Assembly: GCA_026399205.1 (NCBI GenBank)
Contig: JAPLRL010000069.1
Coordinates: 1 to 40,509 of the forward strand
From: Gammaproteobacteria bacterium
GTDB taxonomy: Bacteria > Pseudomonadota > Gammaproteobacteria > Legionellales > Legionellaceae
Reading direction: 5' to 3'
Length of the DNA stretch: 40,509 nucleotides
A model generated the notes under the pieces. That model made no database searches and was not told where the DNA came from. It worked only from the letters and a program-made list of their open reading frames with translations. Position numbers and translations under genes: made by a program. Positions 26,101-32,719 of the stretch are shown here, one piece after another. Position 1 is the first letter of the stretch; each line of letters opens with the position of its first letter.

Positions 26101-28430
26101 ATGAATGGCAGTTAAATCGCTGGATTTCGGCTGCGTGTGAAGCCAGCCTTCGCTTAAAATTTCTAGTCTCACCCGACGAGAAGCATCGAGGTTACCACGC
26201 AGCTGTCCCGATTGTTGGTGATGTGCCACAAGCCGGGGCTTGGTATAGTCGTGCCGTGCATTGTTTTTTACATGTGTTGTTACAACGCAAATTTAAAGAT
26301 AAATGCTTTTATATTCCAGAAGAAGTGAGTGCAGTAGATACGGATTATCCCTTAGGCTTGGTTGCAATTTATGAGCGATTTATTGGACTCTCTGCGACAC
26401 TAGGCCCTGAAAAGGCGCAACAGTATTTGCAGTCAAAACTCGGGGTGTCTTCTTTTATTTTACCCCCCCATGTGCCCAGTCAACTGACGATTTTACCGCG
26501 TCAATTGTGCGCAAATGCAAATGAACACGCTAAAGCCATCGCTGCTAGAGTTCATGCGTCTAGTGAGGGCGCTTCCTATTTAATTATCGAAGATGAGTCT
26601 GAACATGTAGAAGCCATGAATCGGCATTTACAATCGTTATTGGACAGTGGCAAATATACGATTCAAACCGTGATAGGCAATGAAAGTGCCAGCACGTTGC
26701 AAGCTATTTTAGTCGCAGCAGAGCAACCTAACGTGGTAACCATTTGTACGCGTTTGTTCTCTAGAGGGAAAGATTTACATCCCCACATTCAACTGGGGGC
26801 GATTCTGGCTTGTTTTATGGAATCAGAAAACGAGGTTCAAGCATGGGGAAGAGCCGGGCGTTTTGGGCAAAAGGGGGAGGCATGCACCATTATTGATGCA
26901 AGTCGTTACGGGTTTGAGGGGGTGTTAACGGCCTCCCGTGCTGAGCAAGATGAACATATTCAGCAGTGTCAGGTGCGTTTATCTCAAGAAGAGGCCGTTG
27001 AGCGTTATTACTCACAAGAAGCGACGTTGCTGAGAGCCGGTGCTTTGTCATGGTTTGATAAAGGCATGTTGTTTTTATTGCAATATGTCCAACCGGAACA
27101 GCAAGATGAGTTAAAACGTCATGTATTGGCTTGCCGCCAACAATGGATTGAACGGATGGTTGAGCTGTGGGAGGAAGCGCTCTTAGAGACTGATCCAGAT
27201 TGTATGTATGAAAATCTGTATGTGCGTAGAACTGCCTCAGGTGAATTGGATGTGGCCTTCCTTGAGTCTTTGCTGCAAGCATACCCTGGGTTGATTCAAC
27301 ACGCATGGGTCCAATTGAGGCAAGAGATGTTGAAACTGGCCTATCCTTGTTTGCAGGATTTGAGTGACCATGTACATGCTGTGCATCAAGCGAAATGGTT
27401 GTTTGAAGTTCAAGATATGGCGGAACAGGTTCGCTTACATCAGCTCACTCAAGTCCGATTACCTGCAAAGGGGGTTGTCCATTATTTGAATCACACGGGG
27501 TTTGGTTCTCAAGAAGTGAGCCATCAAAATAGGGAGCCTGTGGTCACGCCGTCTTATGCTAGAAAGATGCAATTTTTTAAGACTTGGCAACAACAGGTGC
27601 AGGATAAACGGTCGCAACCTCTTGCGTTATTACAAGCCTTACAAACGGTTGAACAACAGCCTTTCCCATGGCAGCTCCCAGCCGTTGAGTTACCCCATGA
27701 GATGTTGCAAGCCATTGCAGCGATATCGCGGTTTGAGCAGGTAGAGAGCGCTGTGGGGCATGCTGATGTGGATAATGCACTAGACGATTTTCAAGCATTA
27801 CAAGCGTTGACATTAGAGAAGGCGAAGGGGCATCACAATGATGCTTTGTCTTATTTTGGAGATTTAGCCGACCAACTAGATAAAAGTTATCAGCGACTAC
27901 GTGACGACATCGACAGCTATGCGACTAAGATGAAGACTAAAGAACATGACCATCAAGAAAAAACAGTACAATTAGCTGCAGTCAGGCAAGCTATTCTGAC
28001 GCTAAAGGATGCCAAGGTATCGTTTGTAGATAAAATACAGCAAGGCCGCGCGTTTGATGTGCAGAAAGATGCGTTAAAACAGGATCTGACTCGTCTGATG
28101 AATGAAGTGAATCAGATGCAAGTTGAGAAAAACGCAAAAACAGTTCAGATGATAGCGTTGGGTCAACGCAAAGAAGAGGTTCGTTTGGCGTTTGAGTGCG
28201 CGCGGTTGGAGCAGTGTGCCTTGCTAAAAGAGATTTTTGAAACGACCGTGGTTACGGCACGCCTTGAAGCAATTGAGCAGTGTCGTGTGGTGTCAAAAAC
28301 TTGTCAGCAGCGTATTCATGCGCAATTACGGCAGTATGATGAGCAAGAGGCTGAGGTGGTTGAGATTCAGGAAACAGAACAGCAGTATCAAGGCACAGAG
28401 CATGTGGTGGGGCGGTTGGTTGTGGGGTGA
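20199..28430 (+). CDS. Giant protein with SecA-like ATPase domain
   Basis: 2743 residues, no signal peptide. Residues 1-1700 are mainly helical with no family I recognise, a polyglutamine tract at 136-144 and an in-frame R1 repeat insertion at about 1491-1521. Residues about 1750-2240 carry a SecA-type two-lobe DEAD motor: Walker A NTSEGKS (1782-1788, compare SecA TGEGKT), Walker B DECD (1883-1886), SAT-like motif GLSATLG (2065-2067), motif V TICTRLFSRGKDL (2181-2193) and motif VI WGRAGRFGQKGE (2216-2227). Residues about 2540-2720 are a coiled coil. Housekeeping SecA is about 900 residues, so this is a different protein. Giant SecA-like proteins of intracellular bacteria are often considered effectors; that role here is inference. 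AAGGGG precedes ATG 20199. The SecA resemblance is clear, the function is not. Confidence 0.85.
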   Translation: MPWTLTDNQQTHPFESIDALLIHLRQLEQAATPDSVVKKLILQGEAFGADEPKSLARFLVSKERVLAFEVDLQGMLVTAEHRQWLSYSYFVQSQRLNDLRLLPRALELISQPEQLRHAKVSLVRGETRGHRHIAMQQQQQQQQQMAVQAKRYQPNALVLSSGVPAYEAHADLTQVITAANIEATLGEFWATLPYSQDMTVTEAWHLVVGMTDAVLLEGLQLRAPMVQCVQMDAMKVILSHFSEFTGGVVPHNLPEGFFWMKHPERNHWVLCFDDVDGKAWRETPVNPLTLHCRAQAQMPTDITSDRILQLLVFRCGKISDELTEHVFDYHARLNDQALTKQEKIQALSYFLSLFAEGVPVDILTYCHHKLETLSTDLHDEDMTGLGHLLFSHGVSGVAVFLSYVEKVLEMDNEKALPLLRKVYLTTPGCYASLMTAAGLTALDGLCQLNQASLRWWWHGVRNSEASSFTEDVASYLYFLKEVHAIMGVSKLAWKTPLTPFPRQPLKVTLDYARWILQHASCPKEQFELLPGLSWRQWDDYFASYQHQFALVSRTMNCRVGDGFNGDYRVSSLFAQVGTPYFNRSLERFIGMQRWRAGSWGEFASMKNTIEDWVRTATTCELVCDRARMCELLRVLFTVTLVGKRACESTVSFENIITHALNAFSSITRHNFLLSEVMKNISEVLPQFEETALAGHLTLVELAKGISTIFSDLCITELARIDKFSWIWSMFAKHGRDALSLFSAIKMRIDWDERQTSIFKFSWDMYCQLVTSCHPEEPSLWPSRDEILFMKFLVFIQTSCVINPAANIYAHFTKHPLHRTAHLKRITAIDFEKSTVLYHIDALSQFVKTLGWYFDIEEALKDGLPKGLVFIHPGDPKTQGTLEASDVYFTGENELEKVTDKFVTFQQDLKTMRLTLPTRCEEHVKSLREALIEAEKVGENETVVEQATRVFQGVLLGVFKDDYPFFFKKEMELAHLFLKNPYQLSVLEPVLLEVGRKIKELRTGWCWKPVKAAKFVFWATFDNEDLRPFVQPLFPEANHDKIDLSKVTSFLKSFLDWSLALLKEDALTWFEPLISCSFDILKWVDESKMVLSTAMFDDLLLHLQAFERALIPVLGRPIHQHAILGWLRELQVLLKGSYFERNIELLLFLLTDNHLSTLISLATPFLRAYGEMVLLSTGQPEQETLFYEAMARCEKAGVALYQLVIRPPYHVVSVINEWVAYFDGKVLQEINEAGYCDDEQKAARYATYKARVEEELMWWRQPTASCTALYRHVLGDSMLSHFAWKVRSLAMKHDDANRFLYQLVRHYLGSLDVALPIHEALLQIKTRYIHLCRLLDVVGAFNQRLPLDEFATLTPVLLNHYEKGGHLEGGTDLLVLLYNCPYQKPMLLFQALCEVMTSGQIPSIKELDACFYHAMDNLEKALQGRRDLDLDHRQEVGAPFYVQVFIDSYTLHPLLPKDKVKRWKMLETVDQRQLEGLINQLISTSLNKNIETRHPERSEGSPEGGLLPIQGRSLAALGMTSGCIEPMVTALVTCLENYIDECPQVVSCLNQVIQSPLLQTCWMSFPTDREKGRAWIGFVAALSELGLTEDQYNVVSHVFKTCSSERLQALLQPFAYHPHPSTTRYLDLLASVDSAYQDKILAWMAQDPIWASSPFKGRDDAPTVRCLDHDKKRISEVLKGITPQVAGMMESIKEEAKLLRRMLPPLLTQSLPELCSLQIAKQREMREENATQVSRVRLEWLAIISVIMSKTTGTIEGILPNSTQLIAVLLSWHTQGHLLMQLNTSEGKSYVTALLAAWEWVRVGTVDVISSNQGLVLQDFVDKGLRYFFEALQIPAGILRSGEGQTYQAGKVYYTTPWDRAFIASEYFMATHRKLKIKVAGVGDECDLLLLKMLLTFDYVRSLHGENHLEWVYPLIVDFIALPAFRQIHKTNGHRVWARKHDVVELKRYMARQSLSEAQQAQWDDVCANEWQLNRWISAACEASLRLKFLVSPDEKHRGYHAAVPIVGDVPQAGAWYSRAVHCFLHVLLQRKFKDKCFYIPEEVSAVDTDYPLGLVAIYERFIGLSATLGPEKAQQYLQSKLGVSSFILPPHVPSQLTILPRQLCANANEHAKAIAARVHASSEGASYLIIEDESEHVEAMNRHLQSLLDSGKYTIQTVIGNESASTLQAILVAAEQPNVVTICTRLFSRGKDLHPHIQLGAILACFMESENEVQAWGRAGRFGQKGEACTIIDASRYGFEGVLTASRAEQDEHIQQCQVRLSQEEAVERYYSQEATLLRAGALSWFDKGMLFLLQYVQPEQQDELKRHVLACRQQWIERMVELWEEALLETDPDCMYENLYVRRTASGELDVAFLESLLQAYPGLIQHAWVQLRQEMLKLAYPCLQDLSDHVHAVHQAKWLFEVQDMAEQVRLHQLTQVRLPAKGVVHYLNHTGFGSQEVSHQNREPVVTPSYARKMQFFKTWQQQVQDKRSQPLALLQALQTVEQQPFPWQLPAVELPHEMLQAIAAISRFEQVESAVGHADVDNALDDFQALQALTLEKAKGHHNDALSYFGDLADQLDKSYQRLRDDIDSYATKMKTKEHDHQEKTVQLAAVRQAILTLKDAKVSFVDKIQQGRAFDVQKDALKQDLTRLMNEVNQMQVEKNAKTVQMIALGQRKEEVRLAFECARLEQCALLKEIFETTVVTARLEAIEQCRVVSKTCQQRIHAQLRQYDEQEAEVVEIQETEQQYQGTEHVVGRLVVG
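20604..20630 (+). repeat. CAG/CAA trinucleotide run (polyglutamine)
   Basis: Nine consecutive glutamine codons, mixed CAG and CAA, coding for residues 136-144 of the giant protein and flanked by methionine codons. A short tract like this can change in length by slippage, but the mixed codons reduce that risk. Confidence 0.9.
24671..24756. repeat. R1 repeat, copy C, in frame inside the giant gene
   Basis: Full palindromic R1 element with arms acgtcatcccgagcgcagcg and cgctgcgctcgggatgacgt. It is read through in the giant frame as a peptide with HPERSEGSP and ending in SLAALGMTSG (about residues 1491-1521). No stop or shift is introduced, so the insertion is tolerated as a surface loop or spacer. 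Confidence 0.95.
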
Positions 28431-28468
28431 ATGGGCGATCGGTTTGGCACGATCCTCACTCAGAAAGC

Positions 28469-28622
28469 GTAGGGTGGGCAAAGGAGCCTTGCGATGAGTC
28501 TGCAGGTAACTAGAAACAGCCAGGGCGACGTGCCCACCACCGCTCCGAGCCACCGGTGGGCACGTCGCTGGGAGATCTCAATACTTAGTTAGCACGTTGC
28601 CTGGCTCCTTTGCCCACCCTAC
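28469..28622. repeat. R2 palindromic repeat, copy 4
   Basis: A 154-bp copy with termini gtagggtgggcaaaggagc and gctcctttgcccaccctac, and inner arms gggcgacgtgcccacc and ggtgggcacgtcgc. It occupies the gap between the giant gene and queC. The 43 bases after it lead directly to queC, so the queC promoter must lie in or beyond the repeat. Confidence 0.9.
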
Positions 28623-28665
28623 GTTCTTACGATATACTTCCACCCTTTGTAAAACACGAGACATC

Positions 28666-29343
28666 ATGAAACCCGCTATTATTCTCCTCTCCGGCGGACT
28701 CGATTCCACCACCTGCTTAGCCATTGCGGCATCCCTTGGGTTTGAATGCCATGCTTTGAGCTTTCAATATGGTCAGCGCCATGTGCCAGAGCTTAATGCT
28801 GCGCGGTTGATTGCCAAACAAATGGGGGCGGTGAGTCATGAGGTTATTGCGTTAGATACTGCAGTTTTTTCGCGATCGTTGTTAACCAATAAAGCGGCAC
28901 CGCTGCCTGATTTTAAAACAACGCAAGGCATTGCACCGACGTATGTCCCCGCGCGTAATACTGTTTTTCTTGCCTATGCGTTAGCTTACGCCGAGAGCAT
29001 ACAAGCCCATGATATTTTTATTGGCGTGAGCTCAGTCGATTATTCGGGTTACCCCGATTGTCGCCCCGCATTCATCGATGCGTTTCAAGCGCTAGCCAAT
29101 GTAGCGACACAAGCAGGAGTAGAAGGGCGCCCTATTCATCTTCATGCGCCCTTGCTGCATTTGAGTAAAGCCCAAACCCTACAAGCAGGGATTGCATTGG
29201 GGGTAGATTATTCATTGACGGTATCTTGTTACCAGGCGAATGAGCAAGGTGAAGCGTGTGGACGATGTGACAGTTGTGGGTTTAGGAAGCAAGGGTTTAT
29301 TGAGGCGGGGGTGGAAGATTGTACGCGGTATATTGCTTCGTAA
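28666..29343 (+). CDS. queC: 7-cyano-7-deazaguanine synthase
   Basis: QueC converts 7-carboxy-7-deazaguanine to preQ0 with ammonia and ATP, a step toward the tRNA base queuosine. The 225-residue product has the PP-loop [12 protein letters not shown] at the N-terminus, [17 protein letters not shown] and the C-terminal zinc set [15 protein letters not shown] placed the start at ATG 28666; the frame is open further upstream, but only into R2 copy 4. No other queuosine gene is adjacent. It is convergent with the SNF2 helicase, with R3 copy 2 between. Confidence 0.97.
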   Translation: MKPAIILLSGGLDSTTCLAIAASLGFECHALSFQYGQRHVPELNAARLIAKQMGAVSHEVIALDTAVFSRSLLTNKAAPLPDFKTTQGIAPTYVPARNTVFLAYALAYAESIQAHDIFIGVSSVDYSGYPDCRPAFIDAFQALANVATQAGVEGRPIHLHAPLLHLSKAQTLQAGIALGVDYSLTVSCYQANEQGEACGRCDSCGFRKQGFIEAGVEDCTRYIAS

Positions 29344-29374
29344 TCCTGTCATTGCCTGACTGAAATTTTTTTAT

Positions 29375-29553
29375 GCTCGAATACACCCTCTCCCGCGCTA
29401 AAAGTTTGAACAGCATGATGAAGTTATTCGCGGGGGAGGGTTGGGGAGGGGGTAAAGCCCAAGCTTGTTGTAACCCCCTCCCTAACCCTCCCCCGCGTTC
29501 AGCATATGCGTTTTACCGGGATTTCGCGCGCGGGAGAGGGGACTGATCGGAGT
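29375..29553. repeat. R3 repeat, copy 2 (inverted orientation)
   Basis: Reads gctcgaat, accctctcccgcgc, gcgggggagggttggggagg, the complementary aaccccctccctaaccctcc, and finishes gagaggggactgatcggagt. The order of its ends is the reverse of copy 1 at 19901. It lies between the convergent queC and SNF2 genes. Confidence 0.9.
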
Positions 29554-29575
29554 ATATGAAAACGTTAGGCGTTAC

Positions 29576-32350
29576 CTAACCAATCGGCTGAAAAAACGCC
29601 TGAATATCAGCTTCACTTAGCGTCGATAATCCATGCTCGTTATGAGCCAACAAACTCTGAAACAACCCGCGCTTTTTAGTTTGCATGCTCATCATGGCTT
29701 CTTCAACCGTACCGGTTGCCACCAGGCGATAGACGAAAACAGGTTGTTGTTGTCCAATTCGATGCGTCCGGTCGGTTGCTTGATCTTCTACGGCAGGATT
29801 CCACCACGGATCATAGTGAATCACGGTATCAGCTTGTGTGAGATTGAGACCCACGCCGCCTGCTTTTAAACTGATTAAAAAAATGGGAATGTCCCCTTGT
29901 TGAAAGCGCTCGACGAGGGTTTGTCTGTCTTTGGTTTGTCCTGTGAGTTTCAAGTAATTATAGCCGCGTTTTTTAAGACACTCTTCGATAAATACGAACA
30001 TCGAGGTGAATTGAGAAAAAATCAACATGTTGCGGCCTTCGTCAATGAAGACATCGATGAGATTCATTAAGGCATCTAGTTTAGCTGAGCTGCCATGGGC
30101 ATTTTTTGCCAGTGGTAGGGAGAGTAAACGCGGATCGCAGCAGATTTGACGTAGTTTTAATAAGGCGTCTAACACAATCAAATGACTTTTATTAAGCCCT
30201 TGTTTTGCAATGGCTTCTCTGACCTTTTTTTCCATACTGATGCGAATGGTTTCATATAAATCACGTTGCGCGCCAGACAAGCTTACCTGTTGAATCACTT
30301 CGGTTTTTTTAGGAAGCTCTAAGAGCACCTGAGACTTAGTGCGCCGCAGTAAAAAAGGCTGAATACGTTTGATGAGCTGCATTCGTTTATCTTGATTGGC
30401 TTCTTTTTCGATGGGGTTTTGAAAATATGTTTTAAATTGACGTTTATTGCCCAGGAGCCCAGGAATTAAAAAATGAAATAAAGACCATAATTCGCCAAGA
30501 TGATTTTCAAACGGGGTACCAGAGAGGCACAGGCGGTGTTTGGCTTGAATTTGTTGGATAATCAACGTGGTTTTTGTTTTTGCATTTTTGATCCATTGTG
30601 CTTCGTCTAAAATTAAAACTTCAAATTGTTCTTTGGTGAATAAGTCTTGATCTCGCTGGATTAAACCATAGGTTGAGAGAATGAGGTCAACATCACTGAA
30701 CCCTGCTGCTGAGCGTTTTGCCCCATGGTGGGCCAAGACTCTGAGGGTCGGTGTAAAGCGTGCGGCCTCACTCATCCAGTTGCCAATTAAACTAAGAGGT
30801 GCAATGACCAAGGCGGGTCGTGTCAGCCTACCGGCTTCTTTTTCAACTAATAAATGCGCTAAGGTTTGCACGGTTTTGCCTAAGCCCATATCATCGGCCA
30901 AAATGCCGCCTAAGTGACAGGCGCGTAGCGCTTGTAGCCAATTTAATCCTTGATGTTGATAATCACGCAGCGTTGCTAAACAGTTTGAGGGGAGCGGGGT
31001 ATCGGGTAATTGATGCTGCTCCATAAAAACAGCCAGCTGGGTGAACAAGGTTTCTTGAGTGATCCAGCGATTTGAGGCTGCTGTGAGGGCGCGCATCGCT
31101 TCTTGCAAGAGGCCCCATTGATAACGTTTTAATTGCAGATGTCGGTTGTTGGCGTCATGGGTCACATGATCAAAGAGGAGAAAGGTGATTAAGGGTCGCA
31201 GACGCACGGCGGGTAAGGGGAGTATTTTTCCTTCAGCGATAGGGACGTAAAAAAGATAATCATCGGGTAATTGTTCCCAGGCAGCAAGATCGTATTGTTG
31301 TAACCAAAGGACCAATGAAGGGATGAGGTTGAGCTTCTCGCCTTCGACGACGATGCCCAGTTCATAAGAAAAGAAATCGTGCCCTGATTCAGAAAAATCA
31401 TGGTACCAATCGATGGTTGATTCTTGAATCAGTTGCGTGTGCTCTGAGGGTAACGGAATCGCATCACCGTGTTGACGGGCTTGTTCGCAAAAGGACTCGA
31501 TGCTGTCAGGCTGCACGGTGCGATGTGCAAACAAAAAACTGAGTTGTGCCAGTGAATACGGTAGGCTTAATGGGCCAATTTCTAGCGTATGCGTGTCAAC
31601 ATACAGTAAGTGGTCGAGTAGACAAGGCTGATAGCTTAAATGATGAGAGGTACATTCCCAATATTGTGAACCATCTGGCAAGGGGCGCCAAACGATCGTG
31701 CCTTCACGTGCATCTCCTGCTTGCCAGGGTTTATCGGTTTCTTCATGGTGCGCGCGATCGGATTCTAAAATCCGCATGAGGAGTTGCGTGTCGGTTAATA
31801 GCGTTTCATTATTGACAGGCGACGGCAATGCTTTGAGTAACACGCTATTGTCCTGCCAGCAAGCAGTGCTTGGAGAGGGCAGGGTATGCAACCAGGTTTT
31901 TTTCCCCCATTTGCCTGTTTTGAGACGTTTGGATGTGGCGAGTGTTAAGGCAACATGATAGGGCGTAAAGCGTAAATAAAATAAGAGAATCTGTGTTTGT
32001 GCCGGCGTGACAGGCAGTAGGTTATTTTGGTTAAACGTGTGGATCCATTGATCAAGCGGATGTTGCGTGTTGTCTTCCTGGGTTTTAATTTTAAGTGAAA
32101 GTAAACTGGCCGCAGCATGCTCACAGTTGAAGCGTGTCGGGCAATGGCAACGGGCAGGGATTGCTGGCCATGTTTTTAAATCGGCATAAACATCAAATAG
32201 GCCACCGGAGAGACCTTTGATTCGTGCATGTAAGAGACCATCGCTGAGTCGCACATTCATGATTCCGTCTTGCTTGATCGAACGCATGCCTTGTTCGAGC
32301 ACAGACTCAGGAAACACCGCTAATAGTTGCTTGAAGGCTTGCTGTAACAT
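29576..32350 (-). CDS. SWIM zinc-finger SNF2-family helicase
   Basis: A 924-residue double-strand DNA translocase of the bacterial SNF2 group (HepA/RapA relatives, but with a SWIM head). An N-terminal SWIM zinc finger has C68, C70, C76 and H78. A poorly conserved helical middle follows (100-450). The motor starts near 455: Walker A DDMGLGKT (486-493), DEAQ (582-585), LSGTPFENHLGELWSLF, and the C-lobe FSQFTSM, LKAGGVGLNLTQAD and DRTHRIGQ. All seven helicase motifs appear intact. Such proteins remodel protein-DNA or transcription complexes; the specific role is unknown. It is a single-gene unit with repeats on both sides. Confidence 0.93.
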   Translation of the reverse strand: MLQQAFKQLLAVFPESVLEQGMRSIKQDGIMNVRLSDGLLHARIKGLSGGLFDVYADLKTWPAIPARCHCPTRFNCEHAAASLLSLKIKTQEDNTQHPLDQWIHTFNQNNLLPVTPAQTQILLFYLRFTPYHVALTLATSKRLKTGKWGKKTWLHTLPSPSTACWQDNSVLLKALPSPVNNETLLTDTQLLMRILESDRAHHEETDKPWQAGDAREGTIVWRPLPDGSQYWECTSHHLSYQPCLLDHLLYVDTHTLEIGPLSLPYSLAQLSFLFAHRTVQPDSIESFCEQARQHGDAIPLPSEHTQLIQESTIDWYHDFSESGHDFFSYELGIVVEGEKLNLIPSLVLWLQQYDLAAWEQLPDDYLFYVPIAEGKILPLPAVRLRPLITFLLFDHVTHDANNRHLQLKRYQWGLLQEAMRALTAASNRWITQETLFTQLAVFMEQHQLPDTPLPSNCLATLRDYQHQGLNWLQALRACHLGGILADDMGLGKTVQTLAHLLVEKEAGRLTRPALVIAPLSLIGNWMSEAARFTPTLRVLAHHGAKRSAAGFSDVDLILSTYGLIQRDQDLFTKEQFEVLILDEAQWIKNAKTKTTLIIQQIQAKHRLCLSGTPFENHLGELWSLFHFLIPGLLGNKRQFKTYFQNPIEKEANQDKRMQLIKRIQPFLLRRTKSQVLLELPKKTEVIQQVSLSGAQRDLYETIRISMEKKVREAIAKQGLNKSHLIVLDALLKLRQICCDPRLLSLPLAKNAHGSSAKLDALMNLIDVFIDEGRNMLIFSQFTSMFVFIEECLKKRGYNYLKLTGQTKDRQTLVERFQQGDIPIFLISLKAGGVGLNLTQADTVIHYDPWWNPAVEDQATDRTHRIGQQQPVFVYRLVATGTVEEAMMSMQTKKRGLFQSLLAHNEHGLSTLSEADIQAFFQPIG

Positions 32351-32444
32351 ATATCCTGATTTTATCGCTAAACCGCATAGTATATAGTATTTTCACATCA
32401 GATGGTACACAGCAACATCCAGTAGGCCCGATTCCCGTGATCCA
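32351..32444. other. Gap upstream of SNF2 gene
   Basis: 94 bases between the SNF2 start codon and R2 copy 5, AT-rich next to the gene (tatagtatttt). It must hold the SNF2 promoter on the minus strand, but I cannot assign its boxes with confidence. Confidence 0.3.
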
Positions 32445-32598
32445 GTAGGGTGGACAAAGGAGCCATACTTGAATCTTGCCGTTGGCTCAAAGATCATGGG
32501 CGACGTGCCCACCGGTAGCTCGGAGCCACCGGTGGGCGCGTAGCCTGACGGTTTCTGCTCATCGGCAACATCATCTTAGGCGCCGAAGCCCACCCTAC
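32445..32598. repeat. R2 palindromic repeat, copy 5
   Basis: Termini gtagggtggacaaaggagcc and ggcgccgaagcccaccctac, with inner arms gggcgacgtgcccacc and ggtgggcgcgtagcc. The right arm has drifted more than in the other copies, so this is probably an older insertion. It lies between the divergent SNF2 and adenylation-protease genes. Confidence 0.9.
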
Positions 32599-32639
32599 AG
32601 CTTTAAGCGTTTTGTCTCATCATTCACTGCTGACATAAT

Positions 32640-32668
32640 TTGCATACCAAACTATATCGAGCTATAAT
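32640..32668 (+). promoter_or_regulatory. Promoter for the adenylation-carrier-protease gene
   Basis: -35 TTGCAT (32640-32645), 17-base spacer, perfect -10 TATAAT (32663-32668). The start codon is 51 bases further on, after the ribosome site AGAGAGGG. Confidence 0.65.
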
Positions 32669-32719
32669 GTAATTAATCACACCACTGTTGTCATTTATTT
32701 ATTACAAGAGAGGGTTAAA

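Noticed and set aside
20199-28430. Housekeeping secA
   Set aside because: Length (2743 versus about 900), altered Walker A and B residues and the absence of a usual SecA N-terminus rule it out.
28597-28665. queC starting upstream in the R2 repeat
   Set aside because: QueC homologues begin right before the LLSGGLDS loop; ATG 28666 fits.
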